Of a stretch of DNA of 64,000 bases, positions 45,938 through 57,700 are shown one piece after another. The DNA is from Cyrtodaria siliqua (lineage: Eukaryota > Mollusca > Bivalvia > Adapedonta > Hiatellidae): contig JAWPHD010011223.1 in NCBI GenBank assembly GCA_037043455.1, forward strand, positions 21,836 to 85,835, in the 5' to 3' direction. Numbering within the stretch: position 1 is the stretch's first letter; each line of letters starts with the position of its first letter. Made by a program: the position numbers and the translations under genes. A model generated the notes under the pieces. It worked only from the letters and a program-made list of their open reading frames with translations, made no database searches and was not told where the DNA came from.

Positions 45938-46458
45938 GCGTCACAGCCTAATAATCTCTATTATTGAGAGTTCTGAAAAAACTTGGAGAAAGGTGAAAGT
46001 CAAAATCGGATGTTAAACATAAAATATATGACCATTTGAAGGTTATTCTTAAACAGATGTGGGAGCCGCCATTTTGAGGATTATGACGTCATGGTTCTAA
46101 ATTACCATATATGGAATATTGATACATATCATTTAGAGCAAAGAAATTCACAGCAAATGAATGCAAAATCCTTTACTGCTCATATAAAGCAATATTGCCA
46201 TTAAGTTCACATATTTTCATACAGTTGGCGACATTTTCCCCCTATAAATCAGTAAATGTTCATATTTATAAATATTCCATATATGGTCATTTAGAACCGT
46301 GATGTCATAGCTCTCAACATGGCGACTTCCATGTTCATAGGTTCATTTAAACAGAACCTTCATATCTTCTTTGTTTATCATCCGATTTTGATAATTCTTT
46401 CACCCTTATTCAAGTTTTTCAGAACTCTCAATAATAAAGAGCGGTTGGCTGTGGCGCT
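45938..46458. mobile_element. Foldback/MITE with arms of about 180 bp
   Basis: 45938-46120 and 46275-46458 are imperfect inverted repeats: 'cacagcc', 'ttattgagagttctgaaaaa', 'aaaatcgga', 'gaaggtt', 'gccattttga'/'catgttgaga', 'gacgtcatggttctaaat' and 'accatatatggaatatt'. The spacer is about 150 bp. No ORF. Confidence 0.8.
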
Positions 46459-46459
46459 A

Positions 46460-48000
46460 CTTTCCCTTTAAGCACTTTACGCCCGATTACATCCAAAATA
46501 TATGGTGAATTCACGGTTATAATACATACCAAATGTTCTGAGTGGTCAGATGATACTTTCTAGTGACGTCACATGATGGAGATTACAGTGGGGTTATTGG
46601 TTCAACATTTATTTATTTAATTTTATGGATTATTGTTATAGGGTAGGTCCACCTATTTAGAATGTATTTAGGGGATACATGACGCTGATTGGCCTACTCT
46701 GAATGTGTTAAGATGAATCAATTCATCCAGTAGTTATAGCCGATTTTATAAAATAATCAGTCTTTTGACTTTCCTAAAAGGTTAAATAGTGTAAAAATTG
46801 CCTTTGTATCTTTCTATTTATCTCTGGAATTTATTGGTCAAATTATGTAAGATTTGGCGTGAAGGTTGTATGATGTATGTCAGCTGATTGCGTAACAGCA
46901 GTGTTTTGATAATTGATAAATTGATACGTCACTGATGAATGAGATTTTGGTGGAATGCTACCCCACTATCATGCTAGCCATCTATACCTTAGTGTATCCT
47001 TAATCATTGTCACAGATTTACTGACATTTCATAGACATATCAGTGGCATAGGCCTATATCGAATTATAGCTTGGGTATCAAAAGGTAAGGCTTAAGCCCG
47101 ATCTCCCCATGAATACTGAGTTCTGCTCAAACCGGGGCTAACGGACATGAACGCTAACTAGTATTTTACAAACATTACCGTTCATGAGGTGTCTCAATTA
47201 AACCGAGACTGCAATATATGTATATATTATTTTGTTTTATATTTATCGCGTTCGGCGATTTCCAAATTTCTCCTTTCATACTCGTTTGTAGTACTTCTCT
47301 GTAAGCTTTGATATTCTTTTAATTAATTAGAATGATGTTCTTGACTAAATTTGGGCGATTGACACATGTAAATGGGGGTGGGGTGGGGGGGGGGGGGGGG
47401 GGAGATGTCACTCACAGACCTTATAACAAATTTATTAATATGTCTGTGTGTCACTCAGCCGAGTGAATATCGAATTCAAATGAGTGATGTCCCATTTTTG
47501 ACTGAATTATTTGACATATTTCTATGAATATGAAAGAGTAAAATTTCAAAAGGCCATCTTAATGTTTGAGGGTTTCACGGTATATTACCTGTTCAAATAA
47601 GGTTTCGTTAATAAAGGTCTTTTTTTATTAGTAGTAGTTGTAATATTAGTGTTACACCTCTGCACAGAACTGTGTCGACAGTTAAATGCAAAACCCTTTC
47701 GTAAATACATCTCGACATAAGACCATTTATGGACACAACCTCAAAGCATTTAAATCGCAAGACGAGTGTCGGATGCTTGTCTTAAATATTGTCTTGCGTA
47801 CTTGCTTTGTGGCTTTGTAGGCCTTTGCATGTTATATTTATATATACATGATCATGTATGTGTAATACTTATACTGTCTTCTAATGCTACATTGTTTGTT
47901 AGAGAATATGCTCTGGCCGGGATATCTGTATTTACACTGTCCCGTTTTATTGGGATGACACTAGAGTTAGAGTGATCGAGGTTTGGTACACACTATAATA
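46460..48000. other. Noncoding stretch with a poly-G tract
   Basis: A G-run of about 18 at about 47384-47401, preceded by 'ggggtggggt'. Otherwise AT-rich, with no supported exon. Confidence 0.45.
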
Positions 48001-48200
48001 TGGTTTAAACCGCCAGTGGCCCTTTTTGCCACTGACATTTCCAAGGCGGTAGCCCTATTGTCGACCCTTTTATATGTGTATCTTGCCTTTTATTCATCTT
48101 TGTAATTATTGTTGTTTCTGTGCGTGGTTTTGGTTGACTGTGGTCCTCGAATGCTACATTTCCTGTTCGACTTTTATATCTACTTCGAAAAGTAGGTATT
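48001..48200 (+). repeat. Dispersed module M, copy 1
   Basis: 'gccactgacatttccaaggc' + 'ggtagccctattgtcgac', then 'catctttgtaattattgttg', 'tttggttgactgtggtcct' and 'acatttcctgttcgactttt'. The same order is found at 62120-62360, a diverged copy lies at 60795-60945, the first part occurs at 50075-50135, and a reversed first part at 62680-62740. It lies directly upstream of the EGF-domain ORF. Confidence 0.75.
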
Positions 48201-48557
48201 CAAGTCGGCATTTATTTGAACCCGAGATTAACAATATAGCCAAGAAGGTATTACGTCTTAAAAATACAACTAACTTTCCCTCCGCTTTTGTTAATGATGA
48301 AACTAACGACGTTGAACATATCATATAAATTAAGACACGTTTGAGTTGTGTACGAATCTTGTAAATATGACTATATTGCTATGATATATAATATTATCAT
48401 CCCGCGGTTGAGTAACATAACAAAATCGTGATTCTGGTTATACATGGACATAGTTGCATGACTTGGTATTCGTGCTGGTTATTAAAAACGTGTGAAGTGT
48501 TTCTGTTTGGATATTAATTCATCAAGAGACTTGGTGAGTAATTCTACGTTTGAGAAA

Positions 48558-49656
48558 ATGATGAAGTCAGTGGTAGTTTCAACATGTATCCTGGTCTTGA
48601 CATTGTATTCATCTCGGTGTGAAGGACAACTAAATCCAAAAGCAATGGTTCTAGCAAGATTTTTCTTTCCAAACCAAACGAAATCGTTCGATGATAATTT
48701 AGACATGTCGGCAAAGGATAAATTGCTCATTCTGCAAGAATTTATGCGCGGATCTGCTTCCATGAGAGACCAGGCTTTCGATATTATAAACACTGGACAA
48801 AGAAATATTAACACAAACAGAAAATAGTAGAATCAACAACAATAAAGATTCACACAACACACATGAGAAAACTTGCACCTGAAGGTATATATGCTGTACC
48901 GAAGTTTGTAGAACACAAACCTAAGGTTGCTGCTAAAGAAACCACCACTTCAAGAACATATGTACGATAACTGATAACACAAATACGAAACCTGATATAA
49001 CAAGACCAGTATTCGTTGATAACAAACAAGCGACAATTCCTGGACAAATAAATGCAATATTGGTAGATAGTCAGTCAGTGAAGATTCCTGATATAAGACA
49101 ATCTGTAGTGGTAGATAATCGACCTGTGAAGATTCCGGATATCGTAAAAACTGAAATGGTAAATACTCGACCTGTGAAGATACCTGATACGAAGCAGGTT
49201 CAATCCCCTACTGCGACCCCAATGGAGACACAGTACCCAAGGAAGACAACTGTGTCTCCATCCACGAAGGATAAATCAAGTACGGGAACCTCGATACAAC
49301 TATTGACATTCACCAGGAGGCCAGTGACCACCTTACCACCGATTATCCCATTCACTCAGATGACACCGCCGAGTACAACAAATAAATATCCGTTTCTGAA
49401 TAATCTCAAGGATACCGACCTTTGGAAAAACACAGGTGACCAGAAGCATCAACTTAAAAGCAGTTCCCATGACAAACTGAATTGCACGATTAACTGTTCC
49501 ATGTTTAAAACCATGTGTACGAACGGGGGCACATGTATTACTACACCAGACTGCACAGGTTATGTTTGTAACTGCAAAGAGGGGTTCGAAGGATATTTTT
49601 GTGAAAAACCTGTTAAGACAATATTGCCATCCGAAAACAAGGTGACTAGACAATGA
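48558..49656 (+). pseudogene. Secreted EGF-domain protein, split over three frames
   Basis: Segment A (48558-48827) starts MMKSVVVSTCILVLTLYSS, a signal peptide with likely cleavage after CEG, then about 65 residues. Segment B (about 48818-48970) continues in another frame with 'LAPEGIYAVPKFVEHKPK'. Segment C (about 48961-49656) is in a third frame. C opens with about four diverged repeats of the form VDNRPVKIPDI, then a Thr/Pro-rich stretch, then an EGF-like domain (about 49480-49610) with eight cysteines, including GGTC and CNCKEGFEGYFC, and a short tail to TGA. No introns are visible. Either this is a retrocopy or decayed gene with two frameshifts, or two introns/assembly errors hide the join. 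The family is not recognised beyond EGF. Confidence 0.65.
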
Positions 49657-49959
49657 ACACATGGACATAAGTAATGACCTTGCTCAACACTTTGCATCGT
49701 TCACACATTACAATGTTAAATTTGTCAGAAATGACATTAGGACATGTGTCAGTTGTTAATGAAAATGCTCAAAGTGTTAACGCCGTTGCCGCTTCATACA
49801 CTGATCTGTGGTGGATTGATGTATCATTGAAAAAGTCCTATCGCTAGTTTTATTTATAGTATTACTGATCCTTTCAGATCATCGAAACAACCCTATGGCT
49901 AACTAACTATAATAAATATCAAATAACACATTATACTGCAAAAATCAATTATCAAAACT

Positions 49960-50062
49960 ATATCCATGTGTTTAGGTCATATAATAATGTGTATGTGCCG
50001 ATTAAAAGTATTGGTTTTTCATGGGTTCTTAGAATACCCGTGATTGAATATGCGTAACCCTA
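49960..50062 (-). repeat. Dispersed repeat F, copy 3 (reversed)
   Basis: 'gtgccgattaaaagtattgg' and 'gaatatgcgtaacc' are the reverse complement of parts of 10990-11100. It lies between the EGF-domain ORF and the second module M segment. Confidence 0.55.
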
Positions 50063-50069
50063 GAAACTG

Positions 50070-50140
50070 GTTTTAAACTCTCCAGCGGCCTTTTTTTGCC
50101 ACTGACCGTTCCAAAGCGGTAGCCCTATAGACAAATCAAC
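50070..50140 (+). repeat. Module M, partial copy
   Basis: 'gcggcctttttttgccactg' + 'accgttccaaagcggtagcc' matches 48010-48060 in the same orientation, so the EGF ORF is bracketed by direct copies about 2.07 kb apart. Confidence 0.7.
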
Positions 50141-50559
50141 ACTTGCGTAAAAAGTCCAATATGGCGTCATCGGTCAAAGGTCATAGGGGACAAACGTCAC
50201 GCGTAACAAATATAAACACTATGGTTGACGAGTGTATCAATCACGTTTGGTGGCATTTATAATTGTTTTTTGCGAGTTACTATCATTTGTTCGCCTATTA
50301 AACGATACAAACATAAATTTATCTTGCTAATAGTGCTGTTTTCATGATAAAAATACGTGTTTTATGCCATTAAATGGGAGACTGTCCTTACCACTTTAGA
50401 ACTGTCAAATTTGAAGTTACGCCCATTATCTATTCGTTTTTGAATTTGTATATTACTTTTGGAACCATTTCTCACGTTTCTGACTTTGATATATAAAAAT
50501 ATTTGGTAATAAACCCCTTTTGTAAATGATAGCCGTTGCTAATATTGTAAAATTGTCAA

Positions 50560-50870
50560 TATGTTTCGTAGTGGGGTGGGGTTGGGTTCGGGGTGAAAAC
50601 TGATACCCATGCAGATTTACAAGCTAACATTAGCTCTGCTTATATCAGAGCTAATGTCATTTGATATAAGTGTCATTAATTTCCTATTAAAAGTACAAAA
50701 CCGAACATATTTTTTTTAGAGAGAGAGAGAGAGAGATAGAGAGATTCACTCAGATAAAGGCTAATGTCATTTATATGAGTGCCATTAATTAATTATTAAA
50801 AGTACAAAATTGAAATACTTTTTTTGAAAGAATTAGAGAGGGAGAGAGACACTCTGATACAGGACTGCAA
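50560..50870 (+). repeat. Local tandem duplication with (GA)n
   Basis: 'gctaatgtcatttgatataa' with 'tgtcattaatt...ctattaaaagtacaaa' at about 50651-50700 and again at about 50760-50810, each followed by T-run and GA-rich sequence. 'gttggggttgggttcgggg'-type G/T-rich sequence precedes it. Confidence 0.6.
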
Positions 50871-51019
50871 AAAGGTCATTTCTTCTCTATGTCTAATACA
50901 TGGGCATTTTTTTTTAATGATTGTAGTGAGAAATCATAAACCCTATCAGTCACAAAAACATGTTTCAAACATCAGAAACCATAGGCCCGGGAGCTCTCAA
51001 ATTAGCCTATGACACACCA

Positions 51020-51061
51020 CTCTATTCAGACATGTATGTGATTATGTAGGTCTGAATAGAG
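51020..51061. repeat. Hairpin
   Basis: CTCTATTCAGAC (51020-51031) and its exact complement (51050-51061) around an 18-nt loop. Weaker symmetry ('gggagctctca' and 'tgagagttcc') extends it to about 50990-51086. Confidence 0.7.
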
Positions 51062-51756
51062 GTCTGATGCTGATCTGAGAGTTCCAGGCCGAGGGGCCTT
51101 GGTTTTGTATATCTGAAGCTCAGCTAGGACAAGAAAAAGAAGACTGGCTTTATACAATAAGTTTATGTAAAATCATATTTGGGGGCTACATTAAATAGGT
51201 AAAAAGTCAAATATGAGACATAAATTCAATACCAAAATGAAAACGCACACAAACATATATTACTTCATGTTAAAGCTTGACTTTTATTCTTAGATCTTAG
51301 ATCTGAAATTCCTATTATACACCTTTAAATATAGGACATGTGTAAAGAGACATAAGGAAGAAATATTTAACCAAATGTTAAAACCTATCTCAGTCATTTT
51401 AATATCAATATCTTATTATTTTAATGAAGTATTATTTTTAGATACATTAATTGTTGTAATAAGGCAGTGTCATACAGCCAACATGTTGAATATATATATA
51501 TTCTATTCCTTTCAAACATTGAATTCATTTGAAGGAAGTTGATTTCTTTTCAAGCCACGTTAATATAGATTTAATGTACTAAACTGTATCATTAATGTTT
51601 TGTTGCAGCAGACTGAATTTAGTTTGCTTATTTAATGTCAGTTGACTTTATAACAGCATACAGTTATTTAAACAGAATGAAACAAACTATGTCTCTTAAA
51701 TGACTATTTTCTGAAAAGCAAAACCTTGTTACAATAGAATAGAGAAAGGATAGAGA

Positions 51757-51840
51757 GAAGAAGAGATAGTGCTATAGTATGGGTTATATATTTAGAAGCT
51801 TCTAAATATATAACCCATACTATAACACTATCTCTTCTTC
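51757..51840. repeat. 84-bp near-perfect palindrome with no spacer
   Basis: The arms of 42 bp meet at 51798/51799 (centre 'tttagaagcttctaaa') with a single mismatch (c at 51771 opposite a at 51826). The outer ends are 'gaagaagagatag' and 'ctatctcttcttc'. No gene overlaps it. Confidence 0.9.
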
Positions 51841-51849
51841 TGAAAATGT

Positions 51850-53700
51850 ATTGCTCAGTTATTTCAGAAAAGTACTGTTAACTAGCTCCATATCTGCATG
51901 CTGTATTATCTTTTACATAAACCTGTACATGTAAGGTACTTGTTTAGTTCCTGTCACTATCAGATCAGTTTTCTTATTTATCTACCTCCTTTGTATCTTC
52001 TTGCACCCTCTCCCTAACCCGGGCCACCCACCCACCCCCTCATCCTGCTCACAAGTACACAAAGTAGATAATTTCTGTAAATAAAAAACACACTCTAAAG
52101 TCGAGACTGTTTATAACAACAAACAACAAACTTATGCCATGATCACTCTCCCTCTAGAACCTGCAATTTAATTTATTTTCACTTCTTTGTTGTTTTTCCC
52201 TTCTTTCTATCTTCTTATTAGATGTTCCTGTTTGTATTCCCATTGAAAATGCTTTGTTCTTTTAGTAAAACTATACTATTTCAATAAAAGTAATTGTTTT
52301 GACCAGCAATATTCATTAAAATCAACTTATTTGAATTTTCGCGGAGCGGGTACTTTCGTTTTCAACGCCGGCAAAATTCGTTTTCAACGCCGGTAAAACA
52401 GAAAGTCACAATCGTTGTTAAAATATGTCACTAATTCATTGAAATTTCAGTGGGTCTGGGTAAAGTAAAAACAAACACTGAAGCATGTATCTGGGCGTTT
52501 AGATTGTTAATAATTCAGTAGGAACGCCACGGACCTATAACATATCAGTTCTGTTCGCATTTTAACTCCGCGAACATGGACTATTTCTTTGTATTTTACG
52601 GACTATTTTACGAATTTTCAATTAAAACATACGCCATATTTTTTACACCCGAAATTGGGCGCGCTACGTCGGCGAGCACTACGGGTACCTATGGAGTCTA
52701 ACAACACGCGTACAGTGTTTCATACCGTAGATTATGTAAAAACTAATACCTTACCGGACGAAATAACGTCCCATTATGTGTCAACACGATGCAGTGTTGG
52801 TGACTGACAGGTCACCGTGACATAACTTGACACGTGAAATTGACATGTTGTTGCAAGTTGGATTTGGGATTACTGTCTGCTGCTGGAGGTCCATGTTCAA
52901 GGTATTTGTTTTGTCATTAAAATGTGTTTGTTAATAAACAGTGCACACCACTTTTAGATCGTGCATATTTAGACATTGGCCAAATACAGTGCCTAAAAAA
53001 GTGGTGTATACTGTATAATAGAAAGTTCATAATCACTATAAGTGTTTTTCGTGTACTCCGATCTTACCAGTAACTGGATGTACTGTAAACTGTAGAAAGT
53101 TTCGTGGAATAAAACAATTGCTAGTAGAAATGCTATCAATGTCCCCCGCACCCCGCCCCCACCCAAGTACGGTAGATGGGGGTGTGGGGGTAGATGCAGC
53201 TTGCATACCGAAAACAAGGAGGGGGTAAGAAAACTAGAAACCCCCTCCACCCCCACCCCGCCCCCACACCCCTCAGATGCATGAATGTAAATTGTTAGCG
53301 TTGTCTCTATATCGTTATGTTATCCCCATTTTCTCGCACATTCGTGAATACATCCCGATACAACTACCATTGAAACAATGTAATCTGCCATAGACATTTG
53401 ACTGAAATCGGTCAGATTCATATTTATGTACAGTAACGTTTTGAGAAAAGGAAGTGATTTTGAATTGACATTTATTTACATTTACTACATACTTTCTGTT
53501 GCAAAAAAAACAACGCAATTTCGAGAAAGTACATTTCACTTAAAAGCCTTTAAGGAGGTGGAGCTACTACGCTTGCCTCCAGTGTGTCTCAAAAGAAAAT
53601 GACTATTCCATGGGCTGGAAATATGCTGTGAAAGTGGAACAATGTTTTAATGGATCTCCAGTTGGGCTACATTATATTTTACATGTATAATGAATGATGA
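51850..53700. other. Mostly noncoding; C-rich runs and CpG-containing patch
   Basis: CpG-containing sequence at about 52335-52390 ('tttcaacgccggcaaaattc' with a near repeat) and 52650-52720, which could be promoter-associated. 'catgttcaag|gtatttgt' at about 52902 is a possible donor of a noncoding exon. Inverted C-rich/G-rich runs lie at about 53143-53275. No coding exon was supported. Confidence 0.35.
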
Positions 53701-53732
53701 GAGATGTTTTTATTACATTAATCGTGTTATAG

Positions 53733-54040
53733 AATTGAATGTTGCCCATCAACACAGTATAGGTTATTTAGAGCCGCCCCAATGAGAGGGGAAGGATACA
53801 TAGGAATCCGGGAACCTGCCCTACTCTTATTATCGAATAGATTCCTATGGTTCTTTAACGTGCTCGGAGGATAGACCGATACACGGGACCGCCCGGTTTA
53901 CGTCCCCATCCGACGGACGAGGCTAAGGTAAAGTGTCTTGCCTAAGAACACACCGACGGAACTCAGTGGCACCACGGAGGATTGAACCCGGGGCCTCCGG
54001 TTACAAATCCGCCGCGCTACCGACTGCGCCACGCCAGCCC
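53733..54040 (-). mobile_element. SINE family S1, full-length copy e
   Basis: The most complete S1 copy. On the minus strand it starts with a tRNA-like head: 'ggggctggcgtggcgcagtc' (A box TGGCGCAGTCGG), 'ggtagcgcggcggatttgta', then B box GGTTCAATCC. The body and tail follow as in copies c and d, ending at 'caacattcaatt'. It shows that the family has a tRNA origin. Confidence 0.9.
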
Positions 54041-54190
54041 CTTTTAACCGTGTTATTGAGCACAAGTAGTATTCATGCTTTATTCAATTTAGTTATTTTA
54101 TCTTTTCTTTTTTAAATATGTTACATTATGTATAACAAAGGATAAACTATGTCTGTTTGATCATTGACATTGGATTGATGTTGTTTTCAG

Positions 54191-54280
54191 AGAGGCCTCA
54201 AATGTGAGCAGTTCTAAGTGAATTGATACTGACGACTTCAGAATGTCAAGCCGTATTAAATGCCATTGGATCATATGGAG
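54191..54280 (+). CDS. Possible exon with start codon
   Basis: Bounded by a strong acceptor 'gttgttttcag' and donor 'tggag|gtaaga'. An ATG at 54243 opens MSSRIKCHWIIW, ending in phase 2. It joins in frame to 55717-55987 after acceptor 'ttctttcag'. The 52 nt before the ATG would be 5' UTR. The protein is unidentified and short; a noncoding RNA exon is equally possible. Confidence 0.25.
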
Positions 54281-54454
54281 GTAAGAGCCTTTTTAAAAAT
54301 TGTTTGCACTTGTGTAGTTCTTTAAATGGAGCTTGTGTTATGCTTGCACGGTGCTGTTCAAAGAGTAAAAAATGTTTTCAGTTTTAGTGCAGCGTGATTG
54401 TCATATGAGCTCGTGTAAACTATATGTACTGGATACATGCGAAAACAAGTTGTG

Positions 54455-54774
54455 TTAAAAGGACACTAGGCAGTCTTTATTTGTTTAAAACTTCTGGAGT
54501 TCGGTTAATTTTTCTGCATAGTTTGCATTTGTGCATCATTAATATTATTTATTAGAATAGTTCAGAAGAAATTGTTTTACACATTACTTACTGTTGATAA
54601 TAGTGCACCTATAATATAGTTAAGTATTTGATAGAATAACGAAGACAAAATGAAACACTTTTATTTAACTTTTAATGCAAGCAGGTTTAAATTTAAAATG
54701 TTACCAGGTTAACAAATGGAGATGCTAATGTTAAAGCTTGATAAATACTTCAAGATTGTCGCGTGTCCCTTTAA
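54455..54774. mobile_element. piggyBac-like MITE, second copy
   Basis: TTAA at 54455 and 54771 bracket ends 'aaggacactaggcagtcttt' and 'caagattgtcgcgtgtccct', diverged versions of the 30037 element. A further isolated end, 'ttaaagggacacagagcaaa', starts at about 54814. Confidence 0.6.
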
Positions 54775-55329
54775 CATCAACTAATTGGTCTATGTGATGG
54801 GTCCCCAATTTATTAAAGGGACACAGAGCAAATTTCCAATCTTGTGTCTGTTTTACACATTTTCACATCAGAACAGACCACACATCTACAAAAGTGTCTC
54901 CTCAACTGCCCTATTTAATCATGTTTTATTTCTAAAACTAGCGGCATCACCAGGTTTTGAGAAAGAAAATAAATAGTTGTATATTAATGTTTTCTCCCCA
55001 TGTAAAATGACCTTACTAAGTCATTAAAGTAAAATATCCTATGAACAAAACGTGTAAAATTTAACAATTTTAGATTTTTGGCAAGACTTGTAATTTATTC
55101 CCCTTCTAGTAAAAATGGCTTATAGAGCATTGCACCCTCTGTCATATTTAACTTTCCTTATAATAGATTCTTGCTGTACTGTTGAGTGAAAAATACATTA
55201 AAATGGTTCTGTAATCATGTCAGTTCAATCATATACTCGTATGATACACAATATAATATGTATTGACCCTTTACTTGATGTGCCATTTACTCAGTTTTGG
55301 TCAAGGGACGTTTATAGCATATCGGCTTT

Positions 55330-55592
55330 GAATCCAGTGAACACGGATTCAATTCTTACTGGCGCCACTGGGTTACTTCGATGTGTCCTGCTAGCCTCGT
55401 TCGTCTGATGGGAACGTAAACCGGGTGGTCCTGTGTATCGGAGTCTGTACTCCAAGCACGTTAAAGAACCATAGGTATCTAATCGGTAGCAAGCGTAGGG
55501 CAGGGTTCCTGGATGCCTATGTATCTTTCCTTTTTTCTTTGGGGCGGCTCGAAATAACCTAAACAACGTGTTGATGAGGCGTTAAACAATAA
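55330..55592 (+). mobile_element. SINE family S1, copy f, diverged
   Basis: The head 'tatagcatatcggctttgaa' and 'ggattcaattctt' (B-box region) is followed by a recognisable S1 body ('tcgtctgatgggaacgtaaa', 'aagcacgttaaagaacc', 'ggcggctcgaaataacc'). It is more diverged than copies c-e. Confidence 0.75.
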
Positions 55593-55716
55593 TTAAATTT
55601 TAAACTGTCACATTCCCCTAAACATGCCCTAGCTCCCCCTCGCAACACCTGATTCAAATTGAATACTCTGCTCGACTTATATTAACTTTTTATTCTATGT
55701 CTTTCTTTTCTTTCAG

Positions 55717-55987
55717 TCTGCACGTCATGTGGAAGAAGATTCCATGTACACCACTGGCCAGAGTCAATGCTGAAGTTTATGTTCGCTCAATTATTTGCTT
55801 AATAAAGTATACATATGAACTAAAATATTGTCTTTATGATTATGTCTTCCACCACAAAGTGGTAGGTGAGACAGATTATATTTGGCCTTTCCGTTCGTCC
55901 GTCACAAATCTTGTCTGCGCTACTTGTTGGATTTTGACGAAACTTTGTACAAACTCTTTATTACTTTCCCTGAAGCTAATTTCATAA
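55717..55987 (+). CDS. Possible downstream exon, unidentified
   Basis: After acceptor 'ttcttttctttcag' the phase set by 54280 gives SLHVMWKKIPCTPLARVNAE and so on to a stop at 55987. From about 55845 the sequence is an array-type repeat start ('ccaccacaaagtggtaggtg' hairpin), so any real coding would have ended earlier or been extended by the insertion. No family recognised. Confidence 0.2.
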
Positions 55988-56180
55988 AACTTCATACTTT
56001 GACTGCCTTTGGTGAAATGATAATCCCTGTTTATTTTGAAGTCAGTAGTTGAAAGGTCCGTTACCATGACCGGAAAATGAAAATTATTGCCCACACAGTT
56101 TTTCCTCTTACCTAAAGCAAATTTCATGAAACTTCATTGGTGGACAGTGGAGAGAGGATGATCGTTTGATTTTTAGGTAA
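55845..56180 (+). repeat. Array-type repeat fragment related to 2541-3560
   Basis: A CCACcaaaGTGG-type hairpin at about 55849, 'cgttcgtccgtcacaaatct', then 'catgaaacttcattggtgga', 'ttgaagtcagtagttgaaag' as in the 2.5-3.6 kb array. Confidence 0.55.
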
Positions 56181-56262
56181 ACGGTAAAGTTCCCTGCAGA
56201 CATATGTTACAACACACATGTTATAATATAAATGGTATAATATATGAATATTTTCTTGCACA

Positions 56263-56362
56263 ATGTTGAATCCAGTAAAACAAGTGGTTTTGTTCATCGA
56301 TACTGTCGCCTGTGAACCAAACCACTTGTTGTTAAATTACAGGATTCAACAGTGTGTAAGAC
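56263..56362. repeat. Small foldback element
   Basis: 'ttgaatccagtaaaacaag' + 'tggttttgttca' and its near-complement 'gaaccaaaccacttgttg'...'ggattcaac' give arms of about 35 bp around a spacer of about 25 bp. Confidence 0.65.
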
Positions 56363-57104
56363 ATATTCCGATCATCCATTCTTTTTTTTAAATCATAAAT
56401 TAAAAAAATATATATATTAAAACAAACAAAACATGCTATTTGATGAAAACAGACGTATTCAAATTTTCAAAGTAGCAATATTCGCAGAATATAGTAGATT
56501 TCAACTGCTGAAAACAAACATGTATTTTTTTTCAGGAAAAAATAATTCTATGAATATAGTATATATGTTCAGGGAAATGTTTAATATGTCTGTTTTCAAA
56601 TACTACAGATCGTAACGCACCGCACATGTATATTCAGTATTTGCTTTCAATAAAGTAGTGAGTATGACTGCGTTCTGGGACCATATAAATATAAAAGAAT
56701 AATATATATAAATATATATATTATATAACTATATATGCCCTATACATATAAACGACCCGCACTTTTTGGATTCACGCGTACAGTGTTTCACAACACGACA
56801 AATCTGGCAAGTGCTCCATTGACACAATGTCATGTCCACGTTTATGTTATGAAATCTTCGAGTCTACACATAATCATGTTTGTTACTGACAGTAGCATGT
56901 CTGTTACTCGTCAGTCATTTGCAGGGATACTACCGTAATGGTGTCCTTGAGAAAAACTGTGAACATTCTACTCTAATAACTTATTAAATACAGAACAATG
57001 TTGAAATCAATATATCTCTTAAAAAGGATTTCACAATGTCATGGTTTTATATCCCGCGTGTACATTAACTTCGAAAGGCGAGTGTTCATATTTTAGCGAA
57101 CACG

Positions 57105-57700
57105 GTGTACTTTGTTAATTTTGGGGGAAAAAAAGTACTTTTTTCTGATTGACTTTAAATTTTGGGTTTTAATAGTAGACATGTCAATGAACACTTTCAT
57201 GAAAAAAAATTCATTCTCGCTGTTAAAACTTTATTTTTTTGCATTTTTTTCGGATTCAGAAAATTCGCACTGCAACATATATTTTCACTATCCTCATTTC
57301 CTTTCCCGACGTACCGTTACAATTTGGTTTGTTAAAAGATATTCTGAGCACTCCGGCATAAACCAAAAGCATGCATAGATTAGAAATTTAATCTGGAATG
57401 CATGGATACATACATTTGAAATATATGTATTGAAATAATGGAATTATTTCATTTCTTGTGTACCCGGTCGCGTCTGTAAATGTATATGCATTATGCCGTC
57501 TTTGCGTCCGTGGGTCATGTTAGTTGATTTTGGGGGGAAAAAAAGTACTTGTCTCCGATTTCATTAAAAATTTGCATATGGACAGAGGAAAGATTTATCT
57601 ACGCGTACATGCATTTGTTTTTATTCTCGCTTCTAAAATGACGAAATAAATCGATTTTGATTTAAAAGCGCATTTTTGGCAATTTAAACCGTAAAACAAC
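57105..57700 (+). repeat. Diverged direct duplication
   Basis: 'ttaattttgggggaaaaaaa' + 'gtactt' at about 57115 and 'ttgattttggggggaaaaaa' + 'agtactt' at about 57526, each followed by similar sequence with 'attctcgct' about 80-110 bp later. The repeat distance is about 411 bp. An ORF in the first copy (57112-57378) is not convincing. Confidence 0.5.

Noticed and set aside
53985..54040. A functional tRNA gene on the minus strand
   Set aside because: It has good A and B boxes, but it is the head of a SINE with the standard S1 body attached.
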